From an uncultured bacterium (lineage in GTDB: Bacteria > Myxococcota_A > Polyangia > Polyangiales > Houyiibacteriaceae), in the NCBI GenBank assembly GCA_938024995.1, contig CALJDU010000058.1, positions 1 through 64,000 of the forward strand: a stretch of DNA of 64,000 bases, read 5' to 3'. Made by a program: the position numbers and the translations under genes. The stretch's first letter is position 1. Each line of letters starts with the position of its first letter. The notes under the pieces were generated by a model that saw nothing but the letters and a program-made list of their open reading frames with translations, was not told the DNA's origin and did not search any database. Below, in pieces: positions 31,436 through 40,540 of this stretch.

Positions 31436-34215
31436 AAGTACTGGCCAAGCTCTTCGCGATGAGCCTCAACCTGCGCCGCGCAGAGCCCGATGGACTCCAC
31501 CGCGGACTGGAGATTGCGCGGGCCGCCCGGGAGGTCCGCGACGCGAGGGCCAAAGAATGTCTCAAGCCAGGTCGCGACCTCCGGATCACAAGTGCCCGCG
31601 AACATCTGCGGGAGCCAGCCAGCGTTCCCGGCGGAGAGCCGCGCCGTGAGGTTGTCGATGTTCTCCTCTACCCACGTCCGCACCAGCGGCACATGCGCTG
31701 GCTGTGAGAGGAGCGCGCGCGGAACACGGAGCAGCTCGTTGACGCGCAAGGTCGGCCCTTCTTCGCTTTCGCCCGTCTGCGTCGTGCTGTCTGGATGCGA
31801 GAGCGCGAGGGCCTTCCGCGCGTTGCTCGCATCTCGGGTGGACCCGAGCGCCTCGAGCAGCCGACGCCGAACCGTGCTGTCTTGGGAGCGCGGGAGGAGC
31901 ATGAGCAGCTCTTCGTAAAACGCGCTGTCGCCGGCGCGAACCGCGGCGATCAACGCCGGCGTCGCGAGGTCAGGAGCGACCGCATCGGTGTGGACCTCGC
32001 CGCCGGTGACGTAGGCGTTGCCGAGCCGCGCGGCCGAGCGAACCGCGCGTCGTTCTTCAAGCGAGATCGCGACGAAGGCCTGAATGCGTGAGCGCAAGAG
32101 CTTGGCCGCTTCGGTATCATCGGCCTGGTTCTCCCAACCGATCTGGCGGGCGCGGGAAGCGTAGGAGCGGCGAAGGCGACGCACGAGCTTCTCGCGCTGC
32201 GAGGCGTCCGCGATGTCATCGAGCAAGTGCCGGAAGAATCCCAGCGGCGCGCTCGCGACCGCGTGATGCTCGCTCTCGCCCAGGCGGAGCATCAGCGGCA
32301 TGATCGCGCCGGTGCTCACCGCGCCAGCGGCGTAGCCCGCTTCCAGGCTGTCCGCGAGCGCGAGCTGCTCCGCGGTGCTCAGTCGATCGAGCGACGGACC
32401 CGCGAACCCTTCAAGCAACGCCTCGCTCAGGCCGAAGCGGTAGTAGCCGCTCTGCTCGGCGTTCGGCATCACCCAGGTCGGACACGCTTCATCCAGCGCG
32501 ATGCTGCCTTCGCGGTCCGTCAGCAGCGTGCACGTCTCTTTCGCTTCGCCGCGCTCGACGCCATAGCGTACGCACACCGGGATCTGCCAGAGCGCGTCGC
32601 GCTCTGCGCTCGAGGCGAGCGGCGCGTAGCGGCTCTGCTTGAGCTCAATGCGGTTGCCATCGTCTCCGCATACGAGCGACGTCTCGAGGAACGGCACTCC
32701 TGGCTGCGTGAGGAACGTGTTAAACGGCGTCGCTACGTCGCGGTCCCCGGCGTCGCCCAGCTCCCGCATGAGGTCCGCCGCGGTCGCGTTCCCGCCCTCG
32801 CTCCCCGCGAGGTAGGCCTGCACGCCCTGCCGGAAGGCGTCCTCCCCCAGCCATCGCTCGAACATCGTGATCACGCCCGCGCCCTTCCCGTACGTGATCC
32901 CGTCAAAGGCGTTGTGAATGTCATGGCTGCTGACGATCGGCTGACGGATCTGTCGCGCCGTCGCGAGGCTGTCCTCTCGCATGGTGTTGAGCACCCACTC
33001 GGTACGCTCGACGTAGGACTCGTAGGACTCGCGCCAATCGTGCACCGCCCGGTGCTCCATCCAGCTCGCGAACGCCTCGTTCAACCAGAGGTCATCCCAC
33101 CACTCCATCGTCACCAGGTTCCCAAACCACATGTGCGCGAGCTCGTGCGCCATGATGTATGCGAAGAACTGGAGCAGCCGCGTCGGAGACTCCTCTTCGT
33201 TCACCAGCAACAAGCTGTCGCGGAACGTGACCAGCCCGACGTTCTCCATCGCGCCGGCTTCGAAGTCCGGCACCGCCACGATGTCGAGCTTCTGAAAGGG
33301 ATACGCGCGGCCGAAGTAAAGCTCCAGCTTCTCGAGGAGCTCTGGGGTGTGCTCCATCGCGTAGGCGAGCTCTGCGCCGCGGCCCTTGGGCGCGATGCCG
33401 CGGAACGGGAGCGCCTCAGTGCGAACCGCGTTGGCCGGCGCGGAACCGGTCACCACGTCGAAGGGGCCGACCGCGATCGCGACGAGGTAGCTCGGGATCG
33501 GCGCGCTGGTCGCGAAGCGGATCTCCTTCATCGTCGCTGGTGGTTCGGGTTGCACGATCGACTCCGGCTTGCTGGGGCTGTCGTCGGCGGGCAGCTCGGG
33601 GGCGTTCGCGATCGCCGTCATGTCCTGCGGTACGCGCAGGGTCACGTCGTACGGGGTCTTGAAGCGCGGCTCGTCAAAGGACGGGAACATTTTGCGCGCC
33701 GCGAGGGGCTCGAGCTGCGTAAAGGCGTAGCTCTCGCCGCCGTGCTCGACGCGATAGAGCGCGGACAACTGCGTGTCGAACGGCGCCTCGTAGCGGATGC
33801 GAAGCGTGACGTTCCCTTGCACCGTGTCCGCGACCGATAGACGCGCGAACGAGTCCTCGCCCTCATGACCGGTCCACTCTCCCGCCTGCGAGACCGAGTC
33901 GTAGATCACCTCGGCGCTCGTGACCGTCATGCCCGCGCCGTGAAGGTAAAAAGTTCGACGCGGCGCGCGGACATCGAGCTCGATCGTGACCTCGCCGGAG
34001 AAGTTCTCCTCGCGGGGGTCGACGGTGAGCGAGAGCGCGTAGTGGGTGGGGATGACATCGCTCGGCAGGCGACCGGCTTCCGGCGTGGTCTCCGGCGCGA
34101 CCACCGCGGGCCGCGGGACCGGCGTGAGCTGCTTCGCGCCGCACGACACCAACACAGTGGCGAACGCGACCGAGAAAGAGCAAAAGAGGAAGCGCCCGCG
34201 CGAGAAGAGATCCAT
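31432..34215 (-). CDS. M1-family aminopeptidase (exported lipoprotein)
   Basis: The 927-residue zinc metallopeptidase has GAMENVGLVTF (substrate N-terminus binding) followed by the HELAH zinc motif at residues 357-361 and the third ligand Glu in WLNEAFASWME, the defining features of peptidase family M1. The N-terminus is a signal sequence with a lipobox (VLVSC), so it is exported and probably anchored. The C-terminal ERAP1-like helical domain is complete, so length is normal. ATG at 34215 is used; a TTG at 34224 is the alternative. It removes N-terminal residues from peptides outside the cytoplasm, probably in nutrient uptake. Confidence 0.94.
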   Translation of the reverse strand: MDLFSRGRFLFCSFSVAFATVLVSCGAKQLTPVPRPAVVAPETTPEAGRLPSDVIPTHYALSLTVDPREENFSGEVTIELDVRAPRRTFYLHGAGMTVTSAEVIYDSVSQAGEWTGHEGEDSFARLSVADTVQGNVTLRIRYEAPFDTQLSALYRVEHGGESYAFTQLEPLAARKMFPSFDEPRFKTPYDVTLRVPQDMTAIANAPELPADDSPSKPESIVQPEPPATMKEIRFATSAPIPSYLVAIAVGPFDVVTGSAPANAVRTEALPFRGIAPKGRGAELAYAMEHTPELLEKLELYFGRAYPFQKLDIVAVPDFEAGAMENVGLVTFRDSLLLVNEEESPTRLLQFFAYIMAHELAHMWFGNLVTMEWWDDLWLNEAFASWMEHRAVHDWRESYESYVERTEWVLNTMREDSLATARQIRQPIVSSHDIHNAFDGITYGKGAGVITMFERWLGEDAFRQGVQAYLAGSEGGNATAADLMRELGDAGDRDVATPFNTFLTQPGVPFLETSLVCGDDGNRIELKQSRYAPLASSAERDALWQIPVCVRYGVERGEAKETCTLLTDREGSIALDEACPTWVMPNAEQSGYYRFGLSEALLEGFAGPSLDRLSTAEQLALADSLEAGYAAGAVSTGAIMPLMLRLGESEHHAVASAPLGFFRHLLDDIADASQREKLVRRLRRSYASRARQIGWENQADDTEAAKLLRSRIQAFVAISLEERRAVRSAARLGNAYVTGGEVHTDAVAPDLATPALIAAVRAGDSAFYEELLMLLPRSQDSTVRRRLLEALGSTRDASNARKALALSHPDSTTQTGESEEGPTLRVNELLRVPRALLSQPAHVPLVRTWVEENIDNLTARLSAGNAGWLPQMFAGTCDPEVATWLETFFGPRVADLPGGPRNLQSAVESIGLCAAQVEAHREELGQYL

Positions 34216-34228
34216 AGCGCGCAATTAC

Positions 34229-34259
34229 CACGCGCCCTCTCGAAGCGGGAGGGCGCGTG
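34229..34259. other. Strong intergenic hairpin (11-bp stem)
   Basis: An 11-bp perfect stem (34229-34239 with 34249-34259) and a 9-base loop lie between the PHP-domain lipoprotein gene and the M1 peptidase gene, which run in the same (minus) direction. There is no T-tract on the minus strand, so it may be an RNA-processing or transcript-stabilising element or a weak terminator for the upstream gene. Confidence 0.55.
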
Positions 34260-34279
34260 AGCGACGACGACGGCTGTGC

Positions 34280-36916
34280 TTACCGTTCGAGGAAGATCGG
34301 GTTGGTCACGCCGAAGGGCGTGCGACCCGCGTGGACCGGATCGAGCGGCTGGTCGCCCTTCGCATGGAAGACCACGTAGGACCCCGTCGGCGCGACCTCA
34401 ACGGCGATGTCGTCGTCAAAGCGCATGACGTCCGTGGCGCCAGCGAGCGGGATGGTATCGGCCAGCGCGCCGTCCACGTAAACCTCAAGCGAGTCGACGT
34501 CGATCCAGCTGGGAGCTTGGACGCGTACGCGGACCATCGCGGTCGTGCCAACACCGGTCGCGGTGTCGCCTTCTCGCTCTCCAGTCGCGGTCTCGGACGA
34601 GACCAAGATGCCGCCGCTCACGACGTGATGACCGTCGAGCATCAAGTCACGCAGCGCGCCGGCACCGGCGGCGCGGGCCATCGCGATATCGTCATGACCC
34701 GTGCGCACGCACGTCCTTGGGTACCCGACCGGCGCGCCCGCGTAGACCAAGTGGCTATCGCTCGACCCGACCGTGAAGACGCGGCGCCCGGCGTTCAAGA
34801 ACGAGAACCAGTCCTTGACCGTGCCGTCGCGGTTGGCGTCGAAGTCGCTATCGTTGAACGCCTCGAGGAGCGTCCACTCTTCGTCCCACATCTCTGGGTT
34901 CTCGACCGTTCCGGTGTCGGGGTCGTAGCCGACGGCGGAGAAGTACGCGAAGAAGCCAGTCGCGCTTCGTGGATGGAAGATGATGACGGTGGGGTCGCCT
35001 GGACGCGAGCGCGCGTCATCAAAGACGTCAGGCGGGTTGAACGCGTTGCCGTCGGTCCAGACGACCGCGCCATCATTGACGAGCGAGAAGTCCGGTTCGA
35101 GCGGGAACACGCCCATGTGCCCCCACTCAAAGGTCGTGAGCTCAAGCGCCGAGGCGCCGTACGCGAAGTCCGTCAAGCCGAGCTCGGAGATGGTCGCCTC
35201 GAACCCGTTGACCCACTCGTGATCGGTACGAATCGGAAGCTCGACGCCGTCCCCCGCCGCCGCTCGGATCTTGAACTGCGGGCTGTCCGCCGAGTCTGGC
35301 GAGCGGTGCGTGTGAATGTGCCAGTCACCGCAGAGCTGGTCGGTGGAGTCGACCACGTGTGAGAGCTCAGCGAGCACCATGGTCTCCGCGTCCGCCGTGA
35401 CCGTCACGTTCTCATCGAAGATCTCGTACTCGTAGCCGCGCGACACCACGACCCGATGCTCCCCGGCGGGAACGGGCAAGACGATCTCGCCGTCGCTCAC
35501 GGTGAAGTCGATGTGGAGGCGACCGCCGTACGGGAGCTGCTCCTCGCCAAAATTCTGTGGCGGCTCCGCGACGGGCGTCACGGGCAAGACCTGAACGCGC
35601 GAGGGGAGCGTGTTGTTGGGCGCGACCAGGTCCGGATCGACGACCTGAACGCGAAGCGTGCCGACCGCTTGGAGCATGATGTCTGGAGAAGAAGAAGGTG
35701 TGGTGGCGATCGCGGTGCCGCGACGGAACGCGGTGAGCTCGACCCCCGCCGCCGCTGGGACGTGAAGCGTGTAGGCGCCGTCCGCGCCGGTCACCGCGCT
35801 CCGCGTGAGGTAGGAGGTGCCTTCGGTGGCGTGGACGCGAACACCCGCCGCCGGCGAGCCATCTGCTTCGCGAACCGTGCCCGTGATCGCGGTGCTCGCT
35901 TCGCCCTTGTTGCGCGCGATCGCTTCCCGCAGGCCATCCACTCCTGGACCGCCGACGTGAATCACCCCCGTCTCGCGGGAGAACTCCGAACACGGCTCGA
36001 CGTTGAACGCCTGTTCGCGCATCGCGAGGACGCCGGAGAGCTCGATGAAGAGCAGTAGATTGTCATTTGGGCTCTCGTACGCCCAGCTGGTGTTCTCGTC
36101 ATCGACGAAGCCAACCCACGGCACGCTGCTCCCCATCGGGACCGTGAACCCGAGCTCGGGCGCGTACTCCGGCATGCGGTACTTCTGAAAGATGAGGAGG
36201 AAGGGATCGATACGCGCCAGGCTTGGGCGCTCGTTCATGTATGTGTAGCGAACCGTGACCTGCTCGGCGCCGGGCTCGAGCGTGTAGTCCACCGCGACCT
36301 CCAGGTCGTCATAGTTGAAGCGCGTGATGGCGGAGGCGAACGAATCGATGAACGGAATCGCGCGGAGGAAGCCGACCACGCGGATGACCGCGGCGTTCCC
36401 GTCCGAGCCATCGTTCATGACCGTCACGGAGCTCGCGTCGGGCGTGAAGCGACCGGTGCCGATGATGAGCTCGTTGAAGTCGGCGGCCTGGACAATGGCG
36501 CCTCCTTCGACGCGCCCGAGGCCGATCACTTTGCCGCCCCATGGATCGTAGAGGTCGGACGCTCCGGGCGCCTCGATGACGACCGCGATCTTGTCGTTGG
36601 CGAGAACGTAGTCGCCCGCCTGAATGACCGCGAGGTTGAGCGGATCGGGGGGCACGTCGCCCGCGGCAAGTCGTCCTGCGCGCGCTTCGGTCGCGCTCGC
36701 GTTGAGGGGATCGGCGTGACCGGTCTCGTCGCCCAGGTCGGCGACGAAGTCCGTCGTGCACTCCATCATCATGTTGGTGTCGCCTGCGTCCGCGTCGGCG
36801 TCGGTGGTCACGTCGGTCGAGCTATCGACCGGTCCATCATCGTCATCGCCACAACCGGCGAGAGAGGAACCGAAGAGACCCAGAGCGAGGAGGAGAAGAA
36901 AAGACTTAACGCGCAT
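34280..36916 (-). CDS. Lipoprotein with carboxypeptidase-regulatory-like domain and PHP/CehA-type metallohydrolase domain
   Basis: The 878-residue protein has a lipobox (SSLAGC) followed by an Asp-rich linker. An N-terminal beta-rich domain (about 55-330) is followed by a carboxypeptidase-regulatory-like fold (TGTVREADGSPAAGVRVHA to about 410) and a second beta region. From about residue 540 comes GDWHIHTHRSPDS, the HxH metal site of the PHP/CehA-McbA metallohydrolases, with RTDHEW, FHPRS and GSSDSHLV as further likely ligands. CehA/McbA proteins hydrolyse esters such as carbaryl, but the natural substrates of the large secreted versions are unknown. The gene ends 64 bp upstream of the M1 peptidase start. 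Confidence 0.87.
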   Translation of the reverse strand: MRVKSFLLLLALGLFGSSLAGCGDDDDGPVDSSTDVTTDADADAGDTNMMMECTTDFVADLGDETGHADPLNASATEARAGRLAAGDVPPDPLNLAVIQAGDYVLANDKIAVVIEAPGASDLYDPWGGKVIGLGRVEGGAIVQAADFNELIIGTGRFTPDASSVTVMNDGSDGNAAVIRVVGFLRAIPFIDSFASAITRFNYDDLEVAVDYTLEPGAEQVTVRYTYMNERPSLARIDPFLLIFQKYRMPEYAPELGFTVPMGSSVPWVGFVDDENTSWAYESPNDNLLLFIELSGVLAMREQAFNVEPCSEFSRETGVIHVGGPGVDGLREAIARNKGEASTAITGTVREADGSPAAGVRVHATEGTSYLTRSAVTGADGAYTLHVPAAAGVELTAFRRGTAIATTPSSSPDIMLQAVGTLRVQVVDPDLVAPNNTLPSRVQVLPVTPVAEPPQNFGEEQLPYGGRLHIDFTVSDGEIVLPVPAGEHRVVVSRGYEYEIFDENVTVTADAETMVLAELSHVVDSTDQLCGDWHIHTHRSPDSADSPQFKIRAAAGDGVELPIRTDHEWVNGFEATISELGLTDFAYGASALELTTFEWGHMGVFPLEPDFSLVNDGAVVWTDGNAFNPPDVFDDARSRPGDPTVIIFHPRSATGFFAYFSAVGYDPDTGTVENPEMWDEEWTLLEAFNDSDFDANRDGTVKDWFSFLNAGRRVFTVGSSDSHLVYAGAPVGYPRTCVRTGHDDIAMARAAGAGALRDLMLDGHHVVSGGILVSSETATGEREGDTATGVGTTAMVRVRVQAPSWIDVDSLEVYVDGALADTIPLAGATDVMRFDDDIAVEVAPTGSYVVFHAKGDQPLDPVHAGRTPFGVTNPIFLER

Positions 36917-36984
36917 ACGTGGACGCTACCACTGAGGGGCACGCTCGTCAGGCGTTCAGCGCGCGACTTGTACGGGCCTTTGCT

Positions 36985-37338
36985 TCAGCTGCGGATTTTG
37001 TCGACCGCGATTTGGAGCGGGAGCGCGACGATTCGGCTCAGCACAAACCCGAGCCCAAACCCGAACGCGATCGGCCCGGCCAACGCGAGCGCGATACGGA
37101 TCGTGTCGGAGTACTGAGTCTGCGTGATCGCCAGGTAGAGCGAGAGCGGGAGCGAGAGCAGCATGAAGAGGCGATGAAGCGCTGACTCGGAGAAGCGCAC
37201 GCGATACGCAAAGGTCGTGTCGATCGTTTCGCCGCACCCGCCGCAGGAGATCTTCGCAGGTCCCAACGAGATGGTGAAGCGCGCAGGTGCGAGCGGCAGC
37301 TCAGCATCGCAGGAGAGGCAGGTCGCGCGTTTCAGCAT
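36985..37338 (-). CDS. Zinc-ribbon membrane protein
   Basis: This 117-residue protein has two CxxC pairs (CLSC at residues 7-10 and CGGC at about 32-35) that form a zinc ribbon, and then two hydrophobic segments (about 57-73 and 80-103) that predict membrane spans. A start at the ATG at 37338 follows the amidohydrolase gene by 35 bp in the same direction. The family is not recognised; small zinc-ribbon plus transmembrane proteins are common in this phylum. Confidence 0.8.
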   Translation of the reverse strand: MLKRATCLSCDAELPLAPARFTISLGPAKISCGGCGETIDTTFAYRVRFSESALHRLFMLLSLPLSLYLAITQTQYSDTIRIALALAGPIAFGFGLGFVLSRIVALPLQIAVDKIRS

Positions 37339-37373
37339 CGCAGGCTCACGTTGACCCGTCCGCGCCCCGCGCG

Positions 37374-38699
37374 CTACTCGGCCGTCCCAGCGGCTTCGTT
37401 CGTCGGTGCAGGCGCCGCGCGAGGCGGACCTCGGCGAACCGACTCGAGCCGACGGTACCGCTCCAGCAACCGGGTCTGGCGATTCCGAAGCGTGACGACC
37501 CGGCCACCGATGATCAGGTCCGTGGGCGCGCTGGTCAGCTCAAAAGGATCCCCGTCCCAGACCACCACGTTCGCGACTTGGCCAACCGCGATGGCGCCGC
37601 GATCCGCCTGCCCGAAGACGCGGGCCGGCTCGACCGTGATCGCGCGGAGCACGGCTTCGCGCGAGAGCCCATTCGCGATCGCGTTGCCGGCTTCTTGTCG
37701 AAGGTTCCGAACGTCGTGCGCTCCCGGCGCCGTCAGGATGATCCGCGCCCCGGCTTCGGCCAACAGACGCGCGTTGTCAAAGCGCGCCCCGATGCGCGTG
37801 AAGGTGCTCGGCAAGTTCTCGAGCGGGTGCACGATCACGGGAACGTCGGCAGCCGCGATCTCCTCTGCGACCCGCCAGCCTTCTTCGGCGCCCGAGAGGA
37901 CGATGTTCACGCGCTCGCTCTCCTTGAGCGCGAGAACGCGCAAGATGTCCGCGGCACGCGAGACCCGGACCACCACAGGCACATTCCCCGCGAGCGCCGG
38001 CTGAAGCGCCGCCAGATCCGGTCCGCTCACGTTGAGCTCGCGAAGACCCCGCCGCTCGAACGCGCGTTCGTTCTGTCCATACAGCCGCGCGTCCGCGAGC
38101 ACTTCCCGAAACCGTGTCAGCGCCATCGGGAACGCCCCGCCCGTAGCGCTCACGCCTCCGTCGTCGAGGTTCACGTGAAGCGAAACGTCGCGCGCCGCGA
38201 CCATGCTGTCTGGCGTGCGTCCCGCGAGATCGATCAGCGCCCCCCGACCCGAGATCAAGCCGCCGGTCGGGACCGTGATCGCGCTGGTGACCCCATAACG
38301 ACGCGCGACCCGAATCAAGGTCGACGCAGGGTTCACGCCATCCGCGGCCGAGAACGCGGCGCGCACCGGATCCGCGTCGTCGTCTTCCGGCCCCGCGTTC
38401 CGCGTGCTGTCTTCCAGATCGATCTCGACCAGCCCGAGGGCGGTCTCCGTTGAGATGAAGCCCGGCGTCACGATCTTCCCGGCGGCGTCGATCACGGTCG
38501 CGCCTTCCGGGGCCGCCCCCGAGAGCGACGCGATGCGCCCATCGCGAATCACGAGGGTCGCGTTTTCGATCGCCGCGCCCTCTCCTGGCAAGACGTGCGC
38601 GTTCGTGATCACGACGACCGGCGTTTGCGCGCGGATGCCTGAGACGAAGGGCCCGGCGCAGAGAACCAGCGCACAGACAAGAGTCAGCGGACGCATCAT
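37374..38699 (-). CDS. Amidohydrolase-fold protein lacking the HxH metal site
   Basis: The 441-residue exported protein (signal peptide to about residue 24, AQTP) has the outline of an imidazolonepropionase/prolidase-type amidohydrolase: INAHVLPGEGAAIENATLVIRDGRI, IDAAGKIVTPGFI and the C-terminal DGDPFELTSAPTDLIIGGRVV. Where the family has HxH after the first strand it reads STETALGL, with no histidines. Other ligand positions also lack obvious His. It is therefore likely inactive as a metal hydrolase or works as a partner. Its ATG overlaps the stop of the active-looking paralogue upstream (TGATG), so the two are translationally coupled. Confidence 0.87.
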   Translation of the reverse strand: MMRPLTLVCALVLCAGPFVSGIRAQTPVVVITNAHVLPGEGAAIENATLVIRDGRIASLSGAAPEGATVIDAAGKIVTPGFISTETALGLVEIDLEDSTRNAGPEDDDADPVRAAFSAADGVNPASTLIRVARRYGVTSAITVPTGGLISGRGALIDLAGRTPDSMVAARDVSLHVNLDDGGVSATGGAFPMALTRFREVLADARLYGQNERAFERRGLRELNVSGPDLAALQPALAGNVPVVVRVSRAADILRVLALKESERVNIVLSGAEEGWRVAEEIAAADVPVIVHPLENLPSTFTRIGARFDNARLLAEAGARIILTAPGAHDVRNLRQEAGNAIANGLSREAVLRAITVEPARVFGQADRGAIAVGQVANVVVWDGDPFELTSAPTDLIIGGRVVTLRNRQTRLLERYRRLESVRRGPPRAAPAPTNEAAGTAE

Positions 38700-40207
38700 C
38701 AGAACGACTCCGTTTCGTTTTGGCCGAGCTCAAAATCAGTCGCCCCGCCGCGCGCGACGCCGTCTCGGTGGTCGAAGCGCAAGAGCCCATCCACGTAGAC
38801 CTGCTCGACGTGCGTGTAGACCGAGAACGGCGACCCCGACCAGACCACGACGTCGGCCATCTTCCCGGCCTCCAGCGTTCCAGTGAGCTCATCGATGCCC
38901 AAGACCCACGCGGGCTGGCGGGTGATCCACGAGAGCGCGTCATGTTCACTGATCGCGATCCCCGCGCGTCGTCCCGCGGCCATCGCCTTCGCGGCTTCTT
39001 GGTTGAGACGCTGAATGAGGTTCGGGCTGTCGCTGTGAAGCGCGACCCGTACGCCTTCTTCATGAAGCAGCGCGATGTTCTCTTCGATAGCGTCATAGGC
39101 CTCGAGCTTGAAGCCCCACCAGTCGGTCCAGGTGCTCACCGAGACGTTCTCGGCGTGGAGCAGGTCGCGGATCTTGTACGCCTCGACCGCATGGTGAAAC
39201 GAGCGGATCGAGAAACCGAACTCGCGCGCGACGTCGAGCATGTTGGCCATCTCATCGGCGCGGTAACAGTGCATCTGCACGAGCGTGTTCCCTTCGATGA
39301 CCGACCAGAGAGTCTCCTTGGCGAGGTCGCGCGTGGGAGGTGTCGGCGCAGGCCCTGGATCGTCGGGACGATCACCGAGCGCCTCTCCGTTCTCGCGCCG
39401 CTCTTCCCGCGCTTCGGTCTCGCGCTCGAAGGTCGCGCGCTTGATCTGCCAGAGCCGATGGTTGTGCTGCCAGTCCGCGAGCGACTGTCCGTACTCGCGC
39501 GCTGCTTGGTAGGCCGCGCGGTATCCGGCGACGTTGCCCATTCGCGTGGAGGGTGACGAGTTACGGCGACCGTACACGCGCTTGGGGTTCTCGCCGCACG
39601 CCATCTTCAAGGTGTCCGGCGCGCCCCAAAAGCGCATCTCGCGAAGCGTCCGACCGAGGTGCATCTTGAGCGTCGCGCCTCGCCCGCCGATCAGATTCGC
39701 CGACCCCGGCAACACCTGGATAGTCGTCACGCCGGCTTGTAGCGCGCGCGTCAGCGCTGGGTCTTGCGGCCAAAACGAGTCGCCCGCGTAGACCTCAGGC
39801 GTGGTCGGCGAGGTCGCCTCGTTGCCATCGCTGTGAGCACGGGCGCGCGGCTGCGGGTAGACGCCCATGTGAGAGTGCGTGTCGATGATGCCGGGCGTGA
39901 TGACCTTCGCGCTCGCGTCGATCGTCGTCGCACCTTCTGGAATCGCGACGTCATCTTGTGCGCCGACCGCGACCAAGCGTCCGTCGTCGAAGATCACGAC
40001 CCCGGGAGCAAACGTGTGCCCCGCTCCGTCCCGGACCTCGGCGCCGACCAACGCGATGACGTCGGTTTCGATCGCGAGCGGTGGTGCCTCGGCGCGCGAC
40101 CAAGGCAGCGACGGATCTGCAGCGACCGGGTCGGGTGTGGTCTCGGCAGGCGTCGTCGCGGCGCCGCACGCGAGCGCGAAAGTGAGGAGAGGGAGCAGAG
40201 GTCGCAT
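38699..40207 (-). CDS. Amidohydrolase-family lipoprotein with intact metal site
   Basis: This 502-residue protein has a lipobox (FALACG) and the amidohydrolase motif DTHSHMGV, followed by QVLPGSANLIGGRG, VQMHCYRADEM, RSFHHAVEAYKI and the late Asp in VALHSDSPN, all positions expected of a binuclear- or mononuclear-metal amidohydrolase of the secreted imidazolonepropionase-like kind. An insertion of about 60 charged residues follows residue 220. Such proteins have been assigned to cyclic dipeptide or other amide hydrolysis, but the substrate is unknown. It is the first gene of a pair with the HxH-less paralogue, perhaps forming heteromers. Confidence 0.9.
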   Translation of the reverse strand: MRPLLPLLTFALACGAATTPAETTPDPVAADPSLPWSRAEAPPLAIETDVIALVGAEVRDGAGHTFAPGVVIFDDGRLVAVGAQDDVAIPEGATTIDASAKVITPGIIDTHSHMGVYPQPRARAHSDGNEATSPTTPEVYAGDSFWPQDPALTRALQAGVTTIQVLPGSANLIGGRGATLKMHLGRTLREMRFWGAPDTLKMACGENPKRVYGRRNSSPSTRMGNVAGYRAAYQAAREYGQSLADWQHNHRLWQIKRATFERETEAREERRENGEALGDRPDDPGPAPTPPTRDLAKETLWSVIEGNTLVQMHCYRADEMANMLDVAREFGFSIRSFHHAVEAYKIRDLLHAENVSVSTWTDWWGFKLEAYDAIEENIALLHEEGVRVALHSDSPNLIQRLNQEAAKAMAAGRRAGIAISEHDALSWITRQPAWVLGIDELTGTLEAGKMADVVVWSGSPFSVYTHVEQVYVDGLLRFDHRDGVARGGATDFELGQNETESF

Positions 40208-40540
40208 CGCGCGAGGGTACTCGCAGCACGTGAGGACGACGTGATCTTCTTACGGGCGAGCACGAGATCGACGTGCGCGCCGTCGCGCCGGATCATCTGC
40301 GACCCGTCACTCCTAATGACCGCACGCGAGCAGCATGAGCGCGTCATCCTCGCACCCCGACGCGTTCGCTTGGCCCGCGCACTCACGCTTGACGGTCCGA
40401 CGAGGTCACCCCGTAGAGACGCGCATCCACAAGAGCCGCTCCTTGCGCGAATCGATTAAACAAATGCAGCAATCACGCCTGCCCATCTGGTATGTCATCG
40501 CAGCCGTGACCCGCCGAGCGACCACCCGAATAACGTCGAC
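40208..40540. other. 333-bp divergent intergenic region
   Basis: This gap separates the amidohydrolase pair (-) from the GT2-GH16 gene (+). It must hold promoters for both sides. I see only weak candidates, such as TTGACG at 40389-40394 on the plus strand without a good -10 at 17 bp spacing. No gene, repeat or RNA structure is convincing. Confidence 0.5.
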
